This document shows, one piece after another, positions 16,944-25,959 of a stretch of DNA of 61,558 nucleotides; within the stretch, counting starts at the first letter, position 1, and every line of letters starts with the position of its first letter. Location: assembly GCA_964622775.1 (NCBI GenBank), contig CAZUSO010000010.1, forward strand, positions 1-61,558, in the 5' to 3' direction. This DNA comes from CAZUSO01 sp964622775 (lineage in GTDB: Bacteria > Bacteroidota > Bacteroidia > Chitinophagales > Chitinophagaceae). The position numbers were made by a program, and so were the translations under genes. The notes beneath the pieces were generated by a model. The model did no database searches. It had not been told where the DNA came from and saw nothing but the letters and a program-made list of their open reading frames with translations.

Positions 16944-17783
16944 ATGTTTTTTATGCGTGCCTTAAAATGGATATTATATACCAGCATATTTGCAGGAATC
17001 TGTGCAGTGGCGTTCAGTATAGCCACAGAGCAGTTGCTCCTGCAACAAATACCGCCTGTCGGTACGCCGCTGCATGGTTTCATATTCGGAAATACCCTGC
17101 TGGTTTACAATTTGCATTACGGCATAAAAAAAATCCCGCCGGGAATTTCAGACCGGGCGGACTGGGCGCACCGCTATCCGTATGTACATCCTGCGCTGAT
17201 TGGACTGAGCCTTCTCCTGTCGGGAATCTGCCTTTTTTATTTACCCTTTAATGTGTTATTGGTGAGTCTGTTGCTGGGCGTACTGTCATTAGGTTATTCC
17301 CTGCCTGTATTGCCTTTTAAAAATAAAAAACGGCTTAAAGACTGGGGACTGCTGAAGATTTTTTTACTATGCTTTGTCTGGGCTTGTGTTACGGTGATCA
17401 TCCCTATGATCTACTGGCAAAAAAGATTTGATCATTATCAGGTAGAGTTCCTCCTGCGGTTTGTGCTGATGATGCCATTGTGCATCGCCTTCGATATCCG
17501 TGATATGGAAGTGGACAAAGCACATCAGATCTACACCCTGCCTAATGCCATTGGCTTGCGTAATGCTTACCGGCTCATTAATATTTCCATCATTATTTTT
17601 ATACTGCTGGTGATATGGCAGTATGCGCGTTACCCGATCATGCACCGCCTCGTCAGCGGATTTTTGATTGCATCAATTACGAAGGGAATGATTCAATTAT
17701 CAAAACGATTCCACAGCGATTTCTTCCATTTGCTTTGCATAGACGGCGTGATGTTGATTTATTCCCTGCTGATATTAATTTGA
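16944..17783 (+). CDS. Multi-pass membrane protein, UbiA-prenyltransferase-like
   Basis: About 279 residues with roughly eight hydrophobic segments. The one clear UbiA-type feature is the second aspartate motif in CIAFDIRDMEVDKAHQIYTLP, in the right place in the second half. The first motif (normally NDxxDxxxD) is replaced by NTLLVYNLHYG without aspartates, so catalysis as a classical prenyltransferase is doubtful. ATG at 16944 or 16953 starts just before the first membrane helix; a TTG at 16935 is also in frame. The hydroxylase gene follows 108 bp downstream on the same strand, compatible with shared work on lipids or carotenoids, but this is inference. Confidence 0.65.
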   Translation: MFFMRALKWILYTSIFAGICAVAFSIATEQLLLQQIPPVGTPLHGFIFGNTLLVYNLHYGIKKIPPGISDRADWAHRYPYVHPALIGLSLLLSGICLFYLPFNVLLVSLLLGVLSLGYSLPVLPFKNKKRLKDWGLLKIFLLCFVWACVTVIIPMIYWQKRFDHYQVEFLLRFVLMMPLCIAFDIRDMEVDKAHQIYTLPNAIGLRNAYRLINISIIIFILLVIWQYARYPIMHRLVSGFLIASITKGMIQLSKRFHSDFFHLLCIDGVMLIYSLLILI

Positions 17784-17891
17784 AATTGAATGGAGAAAAA
17801 TGCGGTTTTCTTGTATTTTCACTTACCTTTATCTGTTTGGTGCTTTGGTATAATACCTTTCCTTATTTCAAAATAACAATAAATTTTTGCA

Positions 17892-18914
17892 TTGCTTATG
17901 TTCTTATTGCAGTTATTCGGCGCGGATAAAATTCCTATGGATCTTATTCACCAATTAGAAAGTAAAGCGCCTAATCTGATTGCATGGGCCGTACCTGCTA
18001 TGGTTTTTTTTGCAGGGCTCGAAATTTTAATCTCCTATTTGCAGGATCGGAAATATTACGAGAAAAATGAAACGATCGGATCTGTTCTGGTCGGGACTGG
18101 AAACCTGCTCATCAGTGCGGCATTAAAAGTCGTGATGCTCTATGTTATCGTTTGGATTTACAATTTAGTGCCCTGGCGCATGGCTTTGAACTATGACCTC
18201 GCTCCCTGGCACTGGCAGTCGTACTGGTGGACATTCATCCCCTGTTATTTGCTCTATGATCTGTGTCAATACTGGGCGCACAGGATTGCACATGAGCAGC
18301 GTTTCTGGTGGGCTACCCATGTTGCGCATCACAGTGGCGAACATTATAATCTTACCGTATCATTCCGCCTGAGCTGGGTTCAGAACCTGAAGGTGGTATT
18401 TTTTATTCCGCTGCTTTTTTTCGGATTTCATCCTGTCGTTTTTTTTATAACTAATCAAATTGCCGTATTGTTTCAGTTCTGGGTTCATACCGAGTACATT
18501 CGGAAATGCCCGGCATGGGTGGAAGCTATCTTTGCTACCCCATCCAATCACCGCGTGCATCACGGTTCTCAGGAGCAGTATATTGATAAAAATTACGGCG
18601 CCACTTTTATTTTCTGGGATAAAATCTGGAAAACTTATGAGCCGGAAGACGAACAGGTGATTTACGGTATCACGACCAATATCGAAAATAAAGCCAATCC
18701 CTTTCACATTAATTTTCACGAATACCGGGATATGTGGCAAGATGTAAAATCTGCAAAAACATGGAGGAAAAAGCTCTTTTATATTTTCGGAAGTCCGGTA
18801 AAGATTATGACGGAAAAAAACCGGCTAAAAGAGCTTGCTGCGAAAGAACGACTACTCAAACAGCGCCAGGAGAAAAAAACATTGGAACTGGTGGAGGATA
18901 CCGTGGGGATATGA
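17892..18914 (+). CDS. Sterol desaturase / fatty acid hydroxylase superfamily membrane di-iron enzyme
   Basis: A 340-residue integral membrane enzyme with the histidine clusters that bind two irons: HRIAHE, then HVAHHSGEHYN about 20 residues later, and NHRVHHGSQEQYIDKNYG near residue 220, framed by membrane segments (AMVFFAGLEILISYL, VVFFIPLLFFGFHPVVFFITN). This matches the fatty acid hydroxylase superfamily (PF04116), close to sterol desaturase-like and alkylglycerol-monooxygenase-like proteins. It uses O2 to hydroxylate or desaturate a lipid; the substrate is not predictable. The C-terminal tail is long, charged and cytosolic. It follows the UbiA-like gene. Confidence 0.88.
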   Translation: MLMFLLQLFGADKIPMDLIHQLESKAPNLIAWAVPAMVFFAGLEILISYLQDRKYYEKNETIGSVLVGTGNLLISAALKVVMLYVIVWIYNLVPWRMALNYDLAPWHWQSYWWTFIPCYLLYDLCQYWAHRIAHEQRFWWATHVAHHSGEHYNLTVSFRLSWVQNLKVVFFIPLLFFGFHPVVFFITNQIAVLFQFWVHTEYIRKCPAWVEAIFATPSNHRVHHGSQEQYIDKNYGATFIFWDKIWKTYEPEDEQVIYGITTNIENKANPFHINFHEYRDMWQDVKSAKTWRKKLFYIFGSPVKIMTEKNRLKELAAKERLLKQRQEKKTLELVEDTVGI

Positions 18915-19190
18915 AAACAGGGAAAAGAAAAATGATGCATCCGGTTCCCGAACCTGATTGTGCCGGTCGAATGCTTCCATGATTCAGTTATGCCGACAGA
19001 CCCTTTTGAAAAGGCATCAGGCAATGTGTATTTCACGCGAACAAAGAATACGAAGAGAACAACGATTTACTCCTATAGCTCGTGTTCTTTCTGCCTTCCG
19101 TCGGGATTGGTATTTTCACCAAAAGAAATGTTTGTTACGTTAATACAGCAACAGGATGCCTGACACCTGTCCGGGCAAATATAGCTTCTG

Positions 19191-19877
19191 CTAAAGCCGG
19201 AATCCAAGGGATAATAGCAGATTATCCTTAGCACCTGACGTACTCAGGCTGTAATTGAATTGATTTACCCATCCGAGATTTACGGTTAAGATGGCATTGA
19301 ACGGATATGCCAGCCCGGCATAAATTCGGTTGCGCATAAAATAAGGCGCCTTATCTGTGAGAAAGAGCTCATCAAATACAACTGCGTAGAGTGTGCCGGG
19401 CGCAATTTGTTTTCTGTTAAGCGGCACAAGGAGGCTAAGGCGATACCGGAAGCGGTTCCGGTACGTATTATTGATAGTGGCTTGCTCGGCACGAAAACGA
19501 TGTTCAAATCTGATTCGCTTCAAAGGCTGGGTCATTACAAATTGCTCCCAAAGTCGCAATTCATCATTTACTTTCGGAGCGGAAAGATCCATCCAGTCAT
19601 AAGTGCCATAATTCCCGAAGCCGATCAGCGCGCTGAAATTATCATTGATCCGGTAACCGATTCCTCCTTTTACCTCATAATAATAAAACTGCCGGAATAT
19701 GGATTGGGAGCGTGTTTGCAACTCGAAATATCCATATAACTCTGGTGAAAATCCGTATTCAATGTTGCTGATGATCCAACTTCCCCATACATTGTCCTTT
19801 TGCGCATGGGCTTTGGAAATATGGAACAGCAATACGGTACTCAGCAGAGGGATGAAGAATAGTTTGTTTTTTCTCAT
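19191..19877 (-). CDS. DUF2490 outer-membrane beta-barrel protein
   Basis: A 228-residue protein with a Sec signal peptide (FFIPLLSTVLLFHISKAHAQ) followed by alternating amphipathic strands rich in Tyr, Phe and Trp: WGSWIISNIEYGFSPELYGY, FYYYEVKGGIGYRINDNFSA, RIRFEHRFRAEQ, YRNRFRYRLSLLVPL. The ending LLLSLGFRL is an outer-membrane-barrel terminal strand. This is the DUF2490 pattern; the function is unknown, probably an outer-membrane pore or structural barrel. It is flanked by converging and same-strand genes with no operon partner. Confidence 0.82.
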   Translation of the reverse strand: MRKNKLFFIPLLSTVLLFHISKAHAQKDNVWGSWIISNIEYGFSPELYGYFELQTRSQSIFRQFYYYEVKGGIGYRINDNFSALIGFGNYGTYDWMDLSAPKVNDELRLWEQFVMTQPLKRIRFEHRFRAEQATINNTYRNRFRYRLSLLVPLNRKQIAPGTLYAVVFDELFLTDKAPYFMRNRIYAGLAYPFNAILTVNLGWVNQFNYSLSTSGAKDNLLLSLGFRL

Positions 19878-19988
19878 TTCTCATTGAAGTTATAGGCAAT
19901 TTTTAAAAACGATCAATATCGGGAAGGAAAAGAAATATTTCAATTTGGATTGCACAATGCGCCTCACCGTTTCATCCCCCATTGCGGA

Positions 19989-20014
19989 AAAGGAGGCTGT
20001 CATAAGACAACCTA
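19989..20014 (-). terminator. Terminator of the S46 peptidase gene
   Basis: Read on the minus strand, GGTTGTC-TTAT-GACAGCC followed by TCCTTTT forms a stem and T-rich tail 25-50 bp after the S46 stop codon. The stem resembles that of the terminator at 53130-53160. Confidence 0.6.
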
Positions 20015-20038
20015 CTTTTGATCCTGATTCAATGGGCA

Positions 20039-22195
20039 CTATCGGATATCCAATTCTTCAATAATATTCTTTGCGTCGCCATATTTATCGATCAGCCAGA
20101 GTACAAAACGGATATCAACGGCAATGGTGCGTTTGTATTTTTTATCAAAAGCAATATCGCCGCTCATGGCTTCCCAGTTTCCGTCAAATGCAAGTCCGAT
20201 AAGCTCTCCGTTGGCATTGATAACGGGACTTCCGCTGTTGCCTCCGGTGATATCATCATTCGTAATGAAGCAGGTTACGAGGTCGCCGCTGGTATTGGCA
20301 TAACGGCCGTAATCCTTAGTCTTTACAAGCTTCAGGAAATCGACAGGCAGATCAAATTCAGCATCGCCGGGTTTATATTTTGCCAATAACCCGTCCATAG
20401 TAGTAAAGTAATTGTACGATACGGCATCCTCGGGACTGTATCCGCCCACGCTGCCGTAAGTAACCCGCATCGTACTGTTGGCGTCCGGATAGAAAGAACG
20501 GTCTTTATTTTTTTCCATCAGGCCTTTGATATATTGCTTAGCCAGTTCATTTCTTGTGGTTGAAAAATCTATATATTTCCCGGAATAATTATCCTGATAA
20601 TTTTCCACGAAGCTGAAAGCATATTGCATGGCAGGGTCAGCTTCCAGGTCTGGAAGGTTGGGATGGCTCACGAAAGATTCAAATTGAGCATCGTTGAGCA
20701 GGAAGGAATTGGCAAAAACATACCGGGCAAAATCCGCAAAGGTTTTTTCCCAGTCATTGTTGCCAAATTGCTTAAAGATAAAGGTTTGATAAATGGCAGG
20801 TTGCTGGCTTTGGGGAATGTCCTTATAAAACATCAGTGCGGTTTTTGCTAACAATACCTGCTCAGCCTGGTAATCAAAATATTTCATCATGGCTACGCGC
20901 TGGTCCCTCAGCCTGCCTGCTTCTTTCAGCAGATCTGCCCGTTTGGTTTTTTTGTCCTTAAGCATAGTGTACAGCTCGTGGGCGCTTGCTGCAAGACTGG
21001 CTACTGCGGAGCCTTTGAAGCACTCTGAATAATAAATATTGTGTTTGGCGTAAGGGCGGTAAAGGGTATAAGCTTTGGAGAATTTACTCATGATGTCGGC
21101 ATAGGCATTGTTGCCGGATTTTGCCCAATCCGTAAATTCCTTTTCCTCTTTTTGCTTTTCGGCAATGACCATCAGCCTTTTCAGTTGCTCGGTTTGTCCG
21201 ATGTAATATTTCCAGTAATTAGCGATACCGGCATACCTGCTGCTGAGTTTCAGGTTTACGGCCGGATCTTTTTGCATAAACTCCCGCATCGTTGCTAATC
21301 GCATATCCCGGATATTTACAATGGAAGGATTTACATCATTGATGGCCATTTCCACACCGTAAGAAGTTTCATAGCGGTTGGTACGACCGGGATAACCCAT
21401 TACCATAGCAAAGTCGCGATCTTTTACGCCCCGGATGGAAACCGGTAAATATTTCCTGGATTTGTACGGCACATTATCTTTGGAGTAGGCCGCCGGATTG
21501 TTGTTTTTATCGGCGTACACGCGGAAGATGGAAAAGTCTGCAGTATGTCTTGGCCACATCCAGTTGTCCGTATCGCCGCCATATTTTCCCAGTGATTTTG
21601 GAGGCGTGCCTACCAGCCGAACGTCATTATACACCTGATAGACCAGCAGGAAATACTGGTTGCCGTTGTAAAAGGTGGAAATCTGAGCCTGATATTTTCC
21701 ATCTTCGGCAGCTGCATCTTCAATAGCATTTTTTAGTTCTGCTAAGGATTTTTGCCGGCGCTTTGATTTCTTTTCATTTTCAGCAATAACCGATCCCAGT
21801 TGTGCAGTCACATCTTCCATCCTGATTAAGAATTTTACAGACAGGCCCGGAGCCGGAATTTCCGCTTCATAGCTTTTAGCCCAGAATCCATTATCAAGGT
21901 AATTATTTTCTACAGTACTCAACGCCGCAATGCTTCCGTATCCGCAGTGGTGGTTAGTAAACAACAGGCCGTTTGGAGAAACCATTTCTCCGGTACAGCC
22001 CCCGCCAAAATGCACAATGGCGTCTTTCAGGCTGGCATGATTTACATCATATACATCCTGAGCTGTAAGGTGAAAACCCATTTGCTGCATTTCGTTTATA
22101 TTTTTTCCGATCAGCATGGGGATCCACATGCCTTCATCTGCACGAACCTGCAGGGCAAAAGCAAAAGCCATAAAGCTCAGTAAAATCTTTTTCAT
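20039..22195 (-). CDS. S46 family dipeptidyl-peptidase, DPP7-like
   Basis: About 718 residues with a Sec signal peptide (MKKILLSFMAFAFALQVRA); the ATG at 22195 is preferred over in-frame ATGs at 22201 and 22204. S46 enzymes release N-terminal dipeptides in the periplasm. The catalytic His lies in TGEMVSPNGLLFTNHHCGYG (about residue 83) and the nucleophile Ser in GGNSGSPVINANGELIGLAF (about residue 654). The position that sets P1 preference (Gly in DPP7, Arg in DPP11) is Gly in FDGNWEAMSGD, so a preference for hydrophobic P1 residues is expected. Its 5' end faces the carboxylase gene. Confidence 0.9.
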   Translation of the reverse strand: MKKILLSFMAFAFALQVRADEGMWIPMLIGKNINEMQQMGFHLTAQDVYDVNHASLKDAIVHFGGGCTGEMVSPNGLLFTNHHCGYGSIAALSTVENNYLDNGFWAKSYEAEIPAPGLSVKFLIRMEDVTAQLGSVIAENEKKSKRRQKSLAELKNAIEDAAAEDGKYQAQISTFYNGNQYFLLVYQVYNDVRLVGTPPKSLGKYGGDTDNWMWPRHTADFSIFRVYADKNNNPAAYSKDNVPYKSRKYLPVSIRGVKDRDFAMVMGYPGRTNRYETSYGVEMAINDVNPSIVNIRDMRLATMREFMQKDPAVNLKLSSRYAGIANYWKYYIGQTEQLKRLMVIAEKQKEEKEFTDWAKSGNNAYADIMSKFSKAYTLYRPYAKHNIYYSECFKGSAVASLAASAHELYTMLKDKKTKRADLLKEAGRLRDQRVAMMKYFDYQAEQVLLAKTALMFYKDIPQSQQPAIYQTFIFKQFGNNDWEKTFADFARYVFANSFLLNDAQFESFVSHPNLPDLEADPAMQYAFSFVENYQDNYSGKYIDFSTTRNELAKQYIKGLMEKNKDRSFYPDANSTMRVTYGSVGGYSPEDAVSYNYFTTMDGLLAKYKPGDAEFDLPVDFLKLVKTKDYGRYANTSGDLVTCFITNDDITGGNSGSPVINANGELIGLAFDGNWEAMSGDIAFDKKYKRTIAVDIRFVLWLIDKYGDAKNIIEELDIR

Positions 22196-22472
22196 AAACA
22201 TCATTATTAATTATTGTGTTCCGCGCAAAAATAGGGAAAGGAAACATCGAATCAAATAACCCGTACCGGGGTAAATTCCTCTTGCCTGGCTGGAATACCG
22301 GAGAATTTGTAAACTGTTTACCGGGACACATTGAAAGTTGTTGCTTTATATCCTGGGGATTGGAGAAGATTGGGATGTCCATTACGAATTGTGGATTATG
22401 AATTACGAGATGTTGTCTGTAATCACTAATTACTTTTCATGGTTATGAGCTGTAGCAAAGTGGAAAATACTG

Positions 22473-22503
22473 TTGGAAGACCCTGCTTAATATACTACTT
22501 TTA
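22473..22503 (+). promoter_or_regulatory. Carboxylase gene promoter, TTG-N20-TACTTTTA
   Basis: TTG at 22473-22475 and TACTTTTA at 22496-22503 have 20-bp spacing and differ from consensus only in the last base. The site lies inside a possible 5' extension of the reading frame, so it supports the ATG at 22526. Confidence 0.65.
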
Positions 22504-22525
22504 CGCTCTCAAAAATAGGTACTTA

Positions 22526-24154
22526 ATGAATCTGGAATTTAACAAGAATGAAGACGCCATGCGTCTGCTGATCAGCCAAATGAAACAAAGGCTCGCTAAA
22601 ATTGAAGAAGGAGGCGGAAAGAAAGCAATAGAAAAGGCACGTGCAAGAAATAAAATGACTCCGCGGGAACGCATTCAGTATTTAATAGACAAGGACAGTA
22701 ATTTTATTGAGCTTGGAGCCTTTGCGGGATATGAAATGTATCAGGAGGAGGGAGGATGTCCTGCCGGAGGCACTGTGGCAGGGCTGGGTTATGTGGCCGG
22801 CCGGCAATGTGTGATTGTCGCTAATGATTATACGGTAAAGGCCGGAGCCTGGTTTCCGATTACGGGAAAGAAAAATCTCCGGTTGCAGGAAATAGCCATG
22901 GAAAACCATCTGCCGGTAATCTATATTGTGGACAGTGCAGGTGTTTACCTGCCCATGCAGGATGAAATTTTTCCGGATAAAGAACACTTTGGCCGTATCT
23001 TTCGCAATAATGCGCAAATGAGCGCCATGGGTATCACACAGATTGCCGCCGTAATGGGCAGTTGCGTGGCCGGAGGCGCTTACCTGCCGATTATGAGCGA
23101 CGAAACACTGATGGTGGATGGAAATGCCTCTATCTTTTTAGCAGGCCCTTATTTGGTAAAAGCCGCTATTGGTGAGGATGTGGACAGCGAAACATTAGGC
23201 GGTGCAAAAACACATACGGAGATCAGCGGGATTGCAGATTATAAGTTTGACAACGAGCAGGACTGCTTAGATCAGGTACGCCGGATTATGGATAAAATTG
23301 GTCAGCAGCCTCGTGCCGGCTTTGATCATACCGCTCCCCGGCCGCCTAAAAAAGATATTAAAGAAGCGTATGGCTTAGTGGCTGCAAACAACAGCAAGCC
23401 TTATGATATGGTGGAGTTGATTAAATGCCTGACGGATGATTCTGAATTTGATCAGTTTAAAGAGGATTACGGCAAGACCATTGTATGCGGCTATGCCCGC
23501 ATTGAGGGCTGGGCCGTTGGCATTGTGGCCAACCAGCGCACCATTGTAAAAAGCGGGAAAAAGGAAATGCAGATGGGCGGCGTCATCTATAATGATAGTG
23601 CAGATAAGGCTGCACGGTTCATTCAGAATTGTAATCAGAAAAAGATACCGCTGGTATTCTTGCAGGATGTTACCGGCTTCATGGTCGGCAGCCGCAGCGA
23701 ACATTCCGGCATTATTAAGGACGGTGCGAAATTAGTGAATGCCGTGGCCAATTCCGTGGTGCCCAAGATCACTGTTATTGTAGGGAACAGCTATGGTGCG
23801 GGCAATTACGCGATGTGCGGAAAAGCTTATGATCCGCGCTTCATTTATGCCTGGCCCAATGCGAAAATTGCCGTTATGGGCGGCGAACAGGCTGCAAAGA
23901 CCTTGTTGCAAATTCAGGTGGCTTCCCTTAAGTCTAAAGGAGAAACTATCGATCCCGAAAAAGAACAGGCATTACTTCATAAAATTACGGAACGCTACAA
24001 TCAGCAAACTACGGCGTATTATGCTGCTGCACGTTTGTGGGTTGATGAAATAATTGATCCGGCGGAGACCCGGAAGGTGATTGCCGAAGGCATTGCCGCT
24101 GCTGATCATGCCCCCATCACTAAAGAATGGAAGGGTGGCGTGTTTCAGGTTTAG
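22526..24154 (+). CDS. Acyl-CoA carboxylase beta subunit (carboxyltransferase)
   Basis: A 542-residue carboxyltransferase that moves CO2 from biotin to an acyl-CoA (propionyl-, methylcrotonyl- or similar). The start MNLEFNKNEDAMRLL at 22526 is preferred over an in-frame ATG at 22439, because the extra 29 residues are unlike the family and overlap the promoter. Marks are ARARNKMTPRERIQYLIDKDS, GLGYVAGRQCVIVANDYTVKAG, MGSCVAGGAYLPIMSDE, PLVFLQDVTGFMVGS, VIVGNSYGAGNYAMCGKAYDP and PNAKIAVMGGEQAA. The last pattern and the length favour a methylcrotonyl/geranyl-type or Bacteroidota-specific branch over the propionyl type, but the substrate is uncertain. No biotin-carboxylase subunit gene is adjacent. 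Confidence 0.88.
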   Translation: MNLEFNKNEDAMRLLISQMKQRLAKIEEGGGKKAIEKARARNKMTPRERIQYLIDKDSNFIELGAFAGYEMYQEEGGCPAGGTVAGLGYVAGRQCVIVANDYTVKAGAWFPITGKKNLRLQEIAMENHLPVIYIVDSAGVYLPMQDEIFPDKEHFGRIFRNNAQMSAMGITQIAAVMGSCVAGGAYLPIMSDETLMVDGNASIFLAGPYLVKAAIGEDVDSETLGGAKTHTEISGIADYKFDNEQDCLDQVRRIMDKIGQQPRAGFDHTAPRPPKKDIKEAYGLVAANNSKPYDMVELIKCLTDDSEFDQFKEDYGKTIVCGYARIEGWAVGIVANQRTIVKSGKKEMQMGGVIYNDSADKAARFIQNCNQKKIPLVFLQDVTGFMVGSRSEHSGIIKDGAKLVNAVANSVVPKITVIVGNSYGAGNYAMCGKAYDPRFIYAWPNAKIAVMGGEQAAKTLLQIQVASLKSKGETIDPEKEQALLHKITERYNQQTTAYYAAARLWVDEIIDPAETRKVIAEGIAAADHAPITKEWKGGVFQV

Positions 24155-24354
24155 TTGTCCTGGGCTCCAGGCATATTTCATGTTATTGCGCATGCCAAAA
24201 TCATGAGTGATCAGTGATTGATGATGAGCGATGTTGTCACACAACTTCCATCAATCTACAACCAATCTGCCTCAATCTGTGCCATCAAAATGTAAAACGA
24301 CATTTCCGGCAATTTTTCGTTATTAAAAAATGTACTGACATGCTTTTTAATGCA

Positions 24355-24362
24355 TATCTTTG
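24355..24362 (+). promoter_or_regulatory. Probable -7 box ahead of the structured leader
   Basis: TATCTTTG matches TAnnTTTG exactly. The upstream -33 element is weak (no TTG at 19-21 bp). Transcription would begin near 24368 and run through the structured region into the small gene at 24590. Confidence 0.5.
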
Positions 24363-24399
24363 CAGGAGTAAAATTTTTGAGCGGAATACTTTGATTCTT

Positions 24400-24574
24400 G
24401 GCTAACCGAAACGTAGGAAATTTCAACTGAGCCACAAGAGATAAGATTGACCCGCTCGCGCTAAGGCGCGGGTGTCACTTATCTTGTGGCGGGCTTCCTA
24501 CGGCCTCGGTTACCGGTAAGCTGTCTGCCTGCGCTCTTTTTCTGTCAGGCGGCAAGCGGGGGTGTCTGCATACC
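24400..24574 (+). ncRNA. Highly structured leader RNA, class unknown
   Basis: Stacked complementary segments form one long arm: TAACCGA 24403-24409 with TCGGTTA 24506-24512; CGTAGGAA 24412-24419 with TTCCTACG 24495-24502; GCCACAAGA plus TAAG (24431-24445, two-base bulge) with CTTA plus TCTTGTGGC (24478-24490); CCCGC 24451-24455 with GCGGG 24468-24472. A second hairpin pairs GCTGTCTGCCTG (24520-24531) with CAGGCGGCAAGC (24546-24557) over a U-rich loop, enclosed by GGTA/TACC (24515-24518, 24571-24574). The conserved boxes of the TPP, cobalamin, SAM-I, FMN, glycine and c-di-GMP-I classes are absent. It could be a riboswitch-like leader, an autoregulatory site, or a palindromic mobile repeat. Confidence 0.6.
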
Positions 24575-24589
24575 AAACGATTTTGAACT

Positions 24590-24784
24590 ATGAGCGCAGA
24601 AAAAATCTACCCGGATTTCGCCTATTCATACGAGGACATTATCAAATACCTGAAAGCTGCAGGAATATTCACCATGAAGCTGAAAAATGGTGATATCGTC
24701 CATTTTGTGCCGAAGGATGCCCAGGCTTTTGAGGGCTGGCTGCAACAGCATAAAGTGACAAACATGAGAGAGGAAAACAATTAA
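24590..24784 (+). CDS. Small protein of 64 residues behind the structured leader
   Basis: I do not recognise the family. The protein starts MSAEKIYPDFAYSYEDIIKYL at 24590 and has an alpha-beta pattern: helix (YEDIIKYLKAAGI), two strands (FTMKLKNG, DIVHFVPKD), then helix (AQAFEGWLQQHKVTN). There is no signal peptide or membrane segment. Codon use is similar to the neighbouring genes rather than AT-rich. Its ATG lies 15 bases after the last leader helix, so folding of the leader could control its expression. It stands alone. Confidence 0.6.
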   Translation: MSAEKIYPDFAYSYEDIIKYLKAAGIFTMKLKNGDIVHFVPKDAQAFEGWLQQHKVTNMREENN

Positions 24785-25148
24785 AGATCCATGTTGCATT
24801 TCCTTTGCGCCCTTTTTATCTTGGCGGGATGGGAAGATGAGTAGTGCTTGTAAACCAAAAAAACAGCCGTGAAAGTTAAACATAAGCGTCTTTTTCACTG
24901 TGCCCGGAACCGGAAACCGGCCAGGTTGTTTAGCCTGTTGTTCATCTGGCATGTGCCCGATTTTGCCTGGTCGCCCCCCGATCTTTTTCAGGGCCGCCTA
25001 TCCGCAACAACCCAATGGACATCCACAACCAATATTCCGGCGCTCAAAACCACCTTTTATGAAGAGTGCTTATCGTCCCGTATACCTTACAGGCTTTACT
25101 GCTGCCTCCCGGCAATACAAGATAGCGGTCTGCTATGATGAGCAGGGA
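24785..25148. other. Region before MITE copy 1, possible gene remnant
   Basis: No intact gene. A frame beginning at 25059 (MKSAYRPVYLTGFTAASRQ..) runs straight into the MITE-like element at 25149. It may be the 5' end of a gene that the element cut, but no family is recognisable. Confidence 0.3.
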
Positions 25149-25431
25149 GGGTGTATCCCAAATATTGCATGTGGTGTAAGTTTTTATCGTCCTTCCGAAA
25201 AGAAAATCCCGGATTGCGCAGCAATCCGATCAGGATTTTCGCGTGGAGGAATCTCCCATGCGGGAGGATGGGTGAGCGCCCGGGAGATTCCTCCGCTCCA
25301 TAAAATTTACTGCGCTGCGTTCCGTAAATTTTACTTTGGTCGGAATGACGACCGCTTATACATTTCACCAGGAATGACGATACCTTTTATATTCGGGAGG
25401 TTGCTCAGGTGAGAAAATTTGGGATACACCC
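25149..25431 (-). mobile_element. MITE-like element family B, copy 1 (minus orientation)
   Basis: A 283-bp non-coding element bounded by perfect 15-bp terminal inverted repeats (GGGTGTATCCCAAAT at 25149-25163; complement at 25417-25431). Inside are hairpins such as AATCCCGGATTGCG..CAATCC, GGAGGAATCTCCC / GGGAGATTCCTCC and TAAAATTTACTGCG..CGTAAATTTTA, plus the phrase GGAATGACGA. Its reverse complement aligns along most of its length with 54727-55028 and partly with 27637-27971. There is no transposase, so movement would need an enzyme encoded elsewhere. Open frames through it are by-products of its composition. Confidence 0.75.
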
Positions 25432-25480
25432 AATTAGGATATTCAGAAAACCGGATTAACCAATGTCTGAAAAGTATTGA

Positions 25481-25735
25481 AACCCGCAAAGAACTCAGGG
25501 ACGAGCGGGAAAACGAGGGCCGAAAGAAGGTATTCAATTCGCGCCACTTACCGATATTATTACCGAAGAAAGTGCAAAAGTTGCTGAACGAATCGGTAAA
25601 ATTGCAGGCGATGCCTCGAAAAGTATTGGAAACGCAAACAGACAAAAAAATAGTAACCTCTTTAAATGCAAAGACAGCACTCAAAGGAAAGGACGAACTC
25701 AAACAAACAGGAAAGAAAAAAGACAAAAAAAGTAG
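25481..25735 (+). pseudogene. Open-frame remnant, possible gene fragment
   Basis: A frame of 84 codons without a good start, from a stop at 25478 to the TAG at 25733-25735. The sequence is hydrophilic and lysine-rich (PLTDIITEESAKVAERIGKIAGD then a basic tail), and AT-rich like the following cassette. It looks more protein-like than the overlapping 25419-25760 frame. No family is recognisable; it might be the tail of a mobilisation-type protein, which is a guess. Confidence 0.25.
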
Positions 25736-25959
25736 AACAAAATACCCAACCTGGTCATAACAGCAGTCTAGCAAGAGTGGTAGGACACGGCTTCTACTGC
25801 ACATTTCTGAAAAGTGGAAAGGCAGTAATTCTATTCAATATTTGTGCTGAAAGTACCACCCTCGTCAAGCCCCGAAACCGTTAGCAGAAATCCTGCGGCC
25901 GACCGTGCAGACATCAAACGGACGACCATAGAACAGACTTTGGCGGACGACTCACTGGA

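Noticed and set aside
22439..22525. Earlier start for the carboxylase
   Set aside because: It overlaps a good promoter (22473-22503) and adds residues foreign to the family.
24400..24574. Known riboswitches (TPP, cobalamin, SAM-I, FMN, glycine, c-di-GMP-I) or SRP, RNase P and tmRNA
   Set aside because: Their conserved core sequences were not found; only the helices are clear. A covariance search is still needed.
24869..25412. Overlapping plus-strand frames of 89-170 codons
   Set aside because: They run through MITE copy 1 and its hairpins; the translations are low-quality and have no domain.
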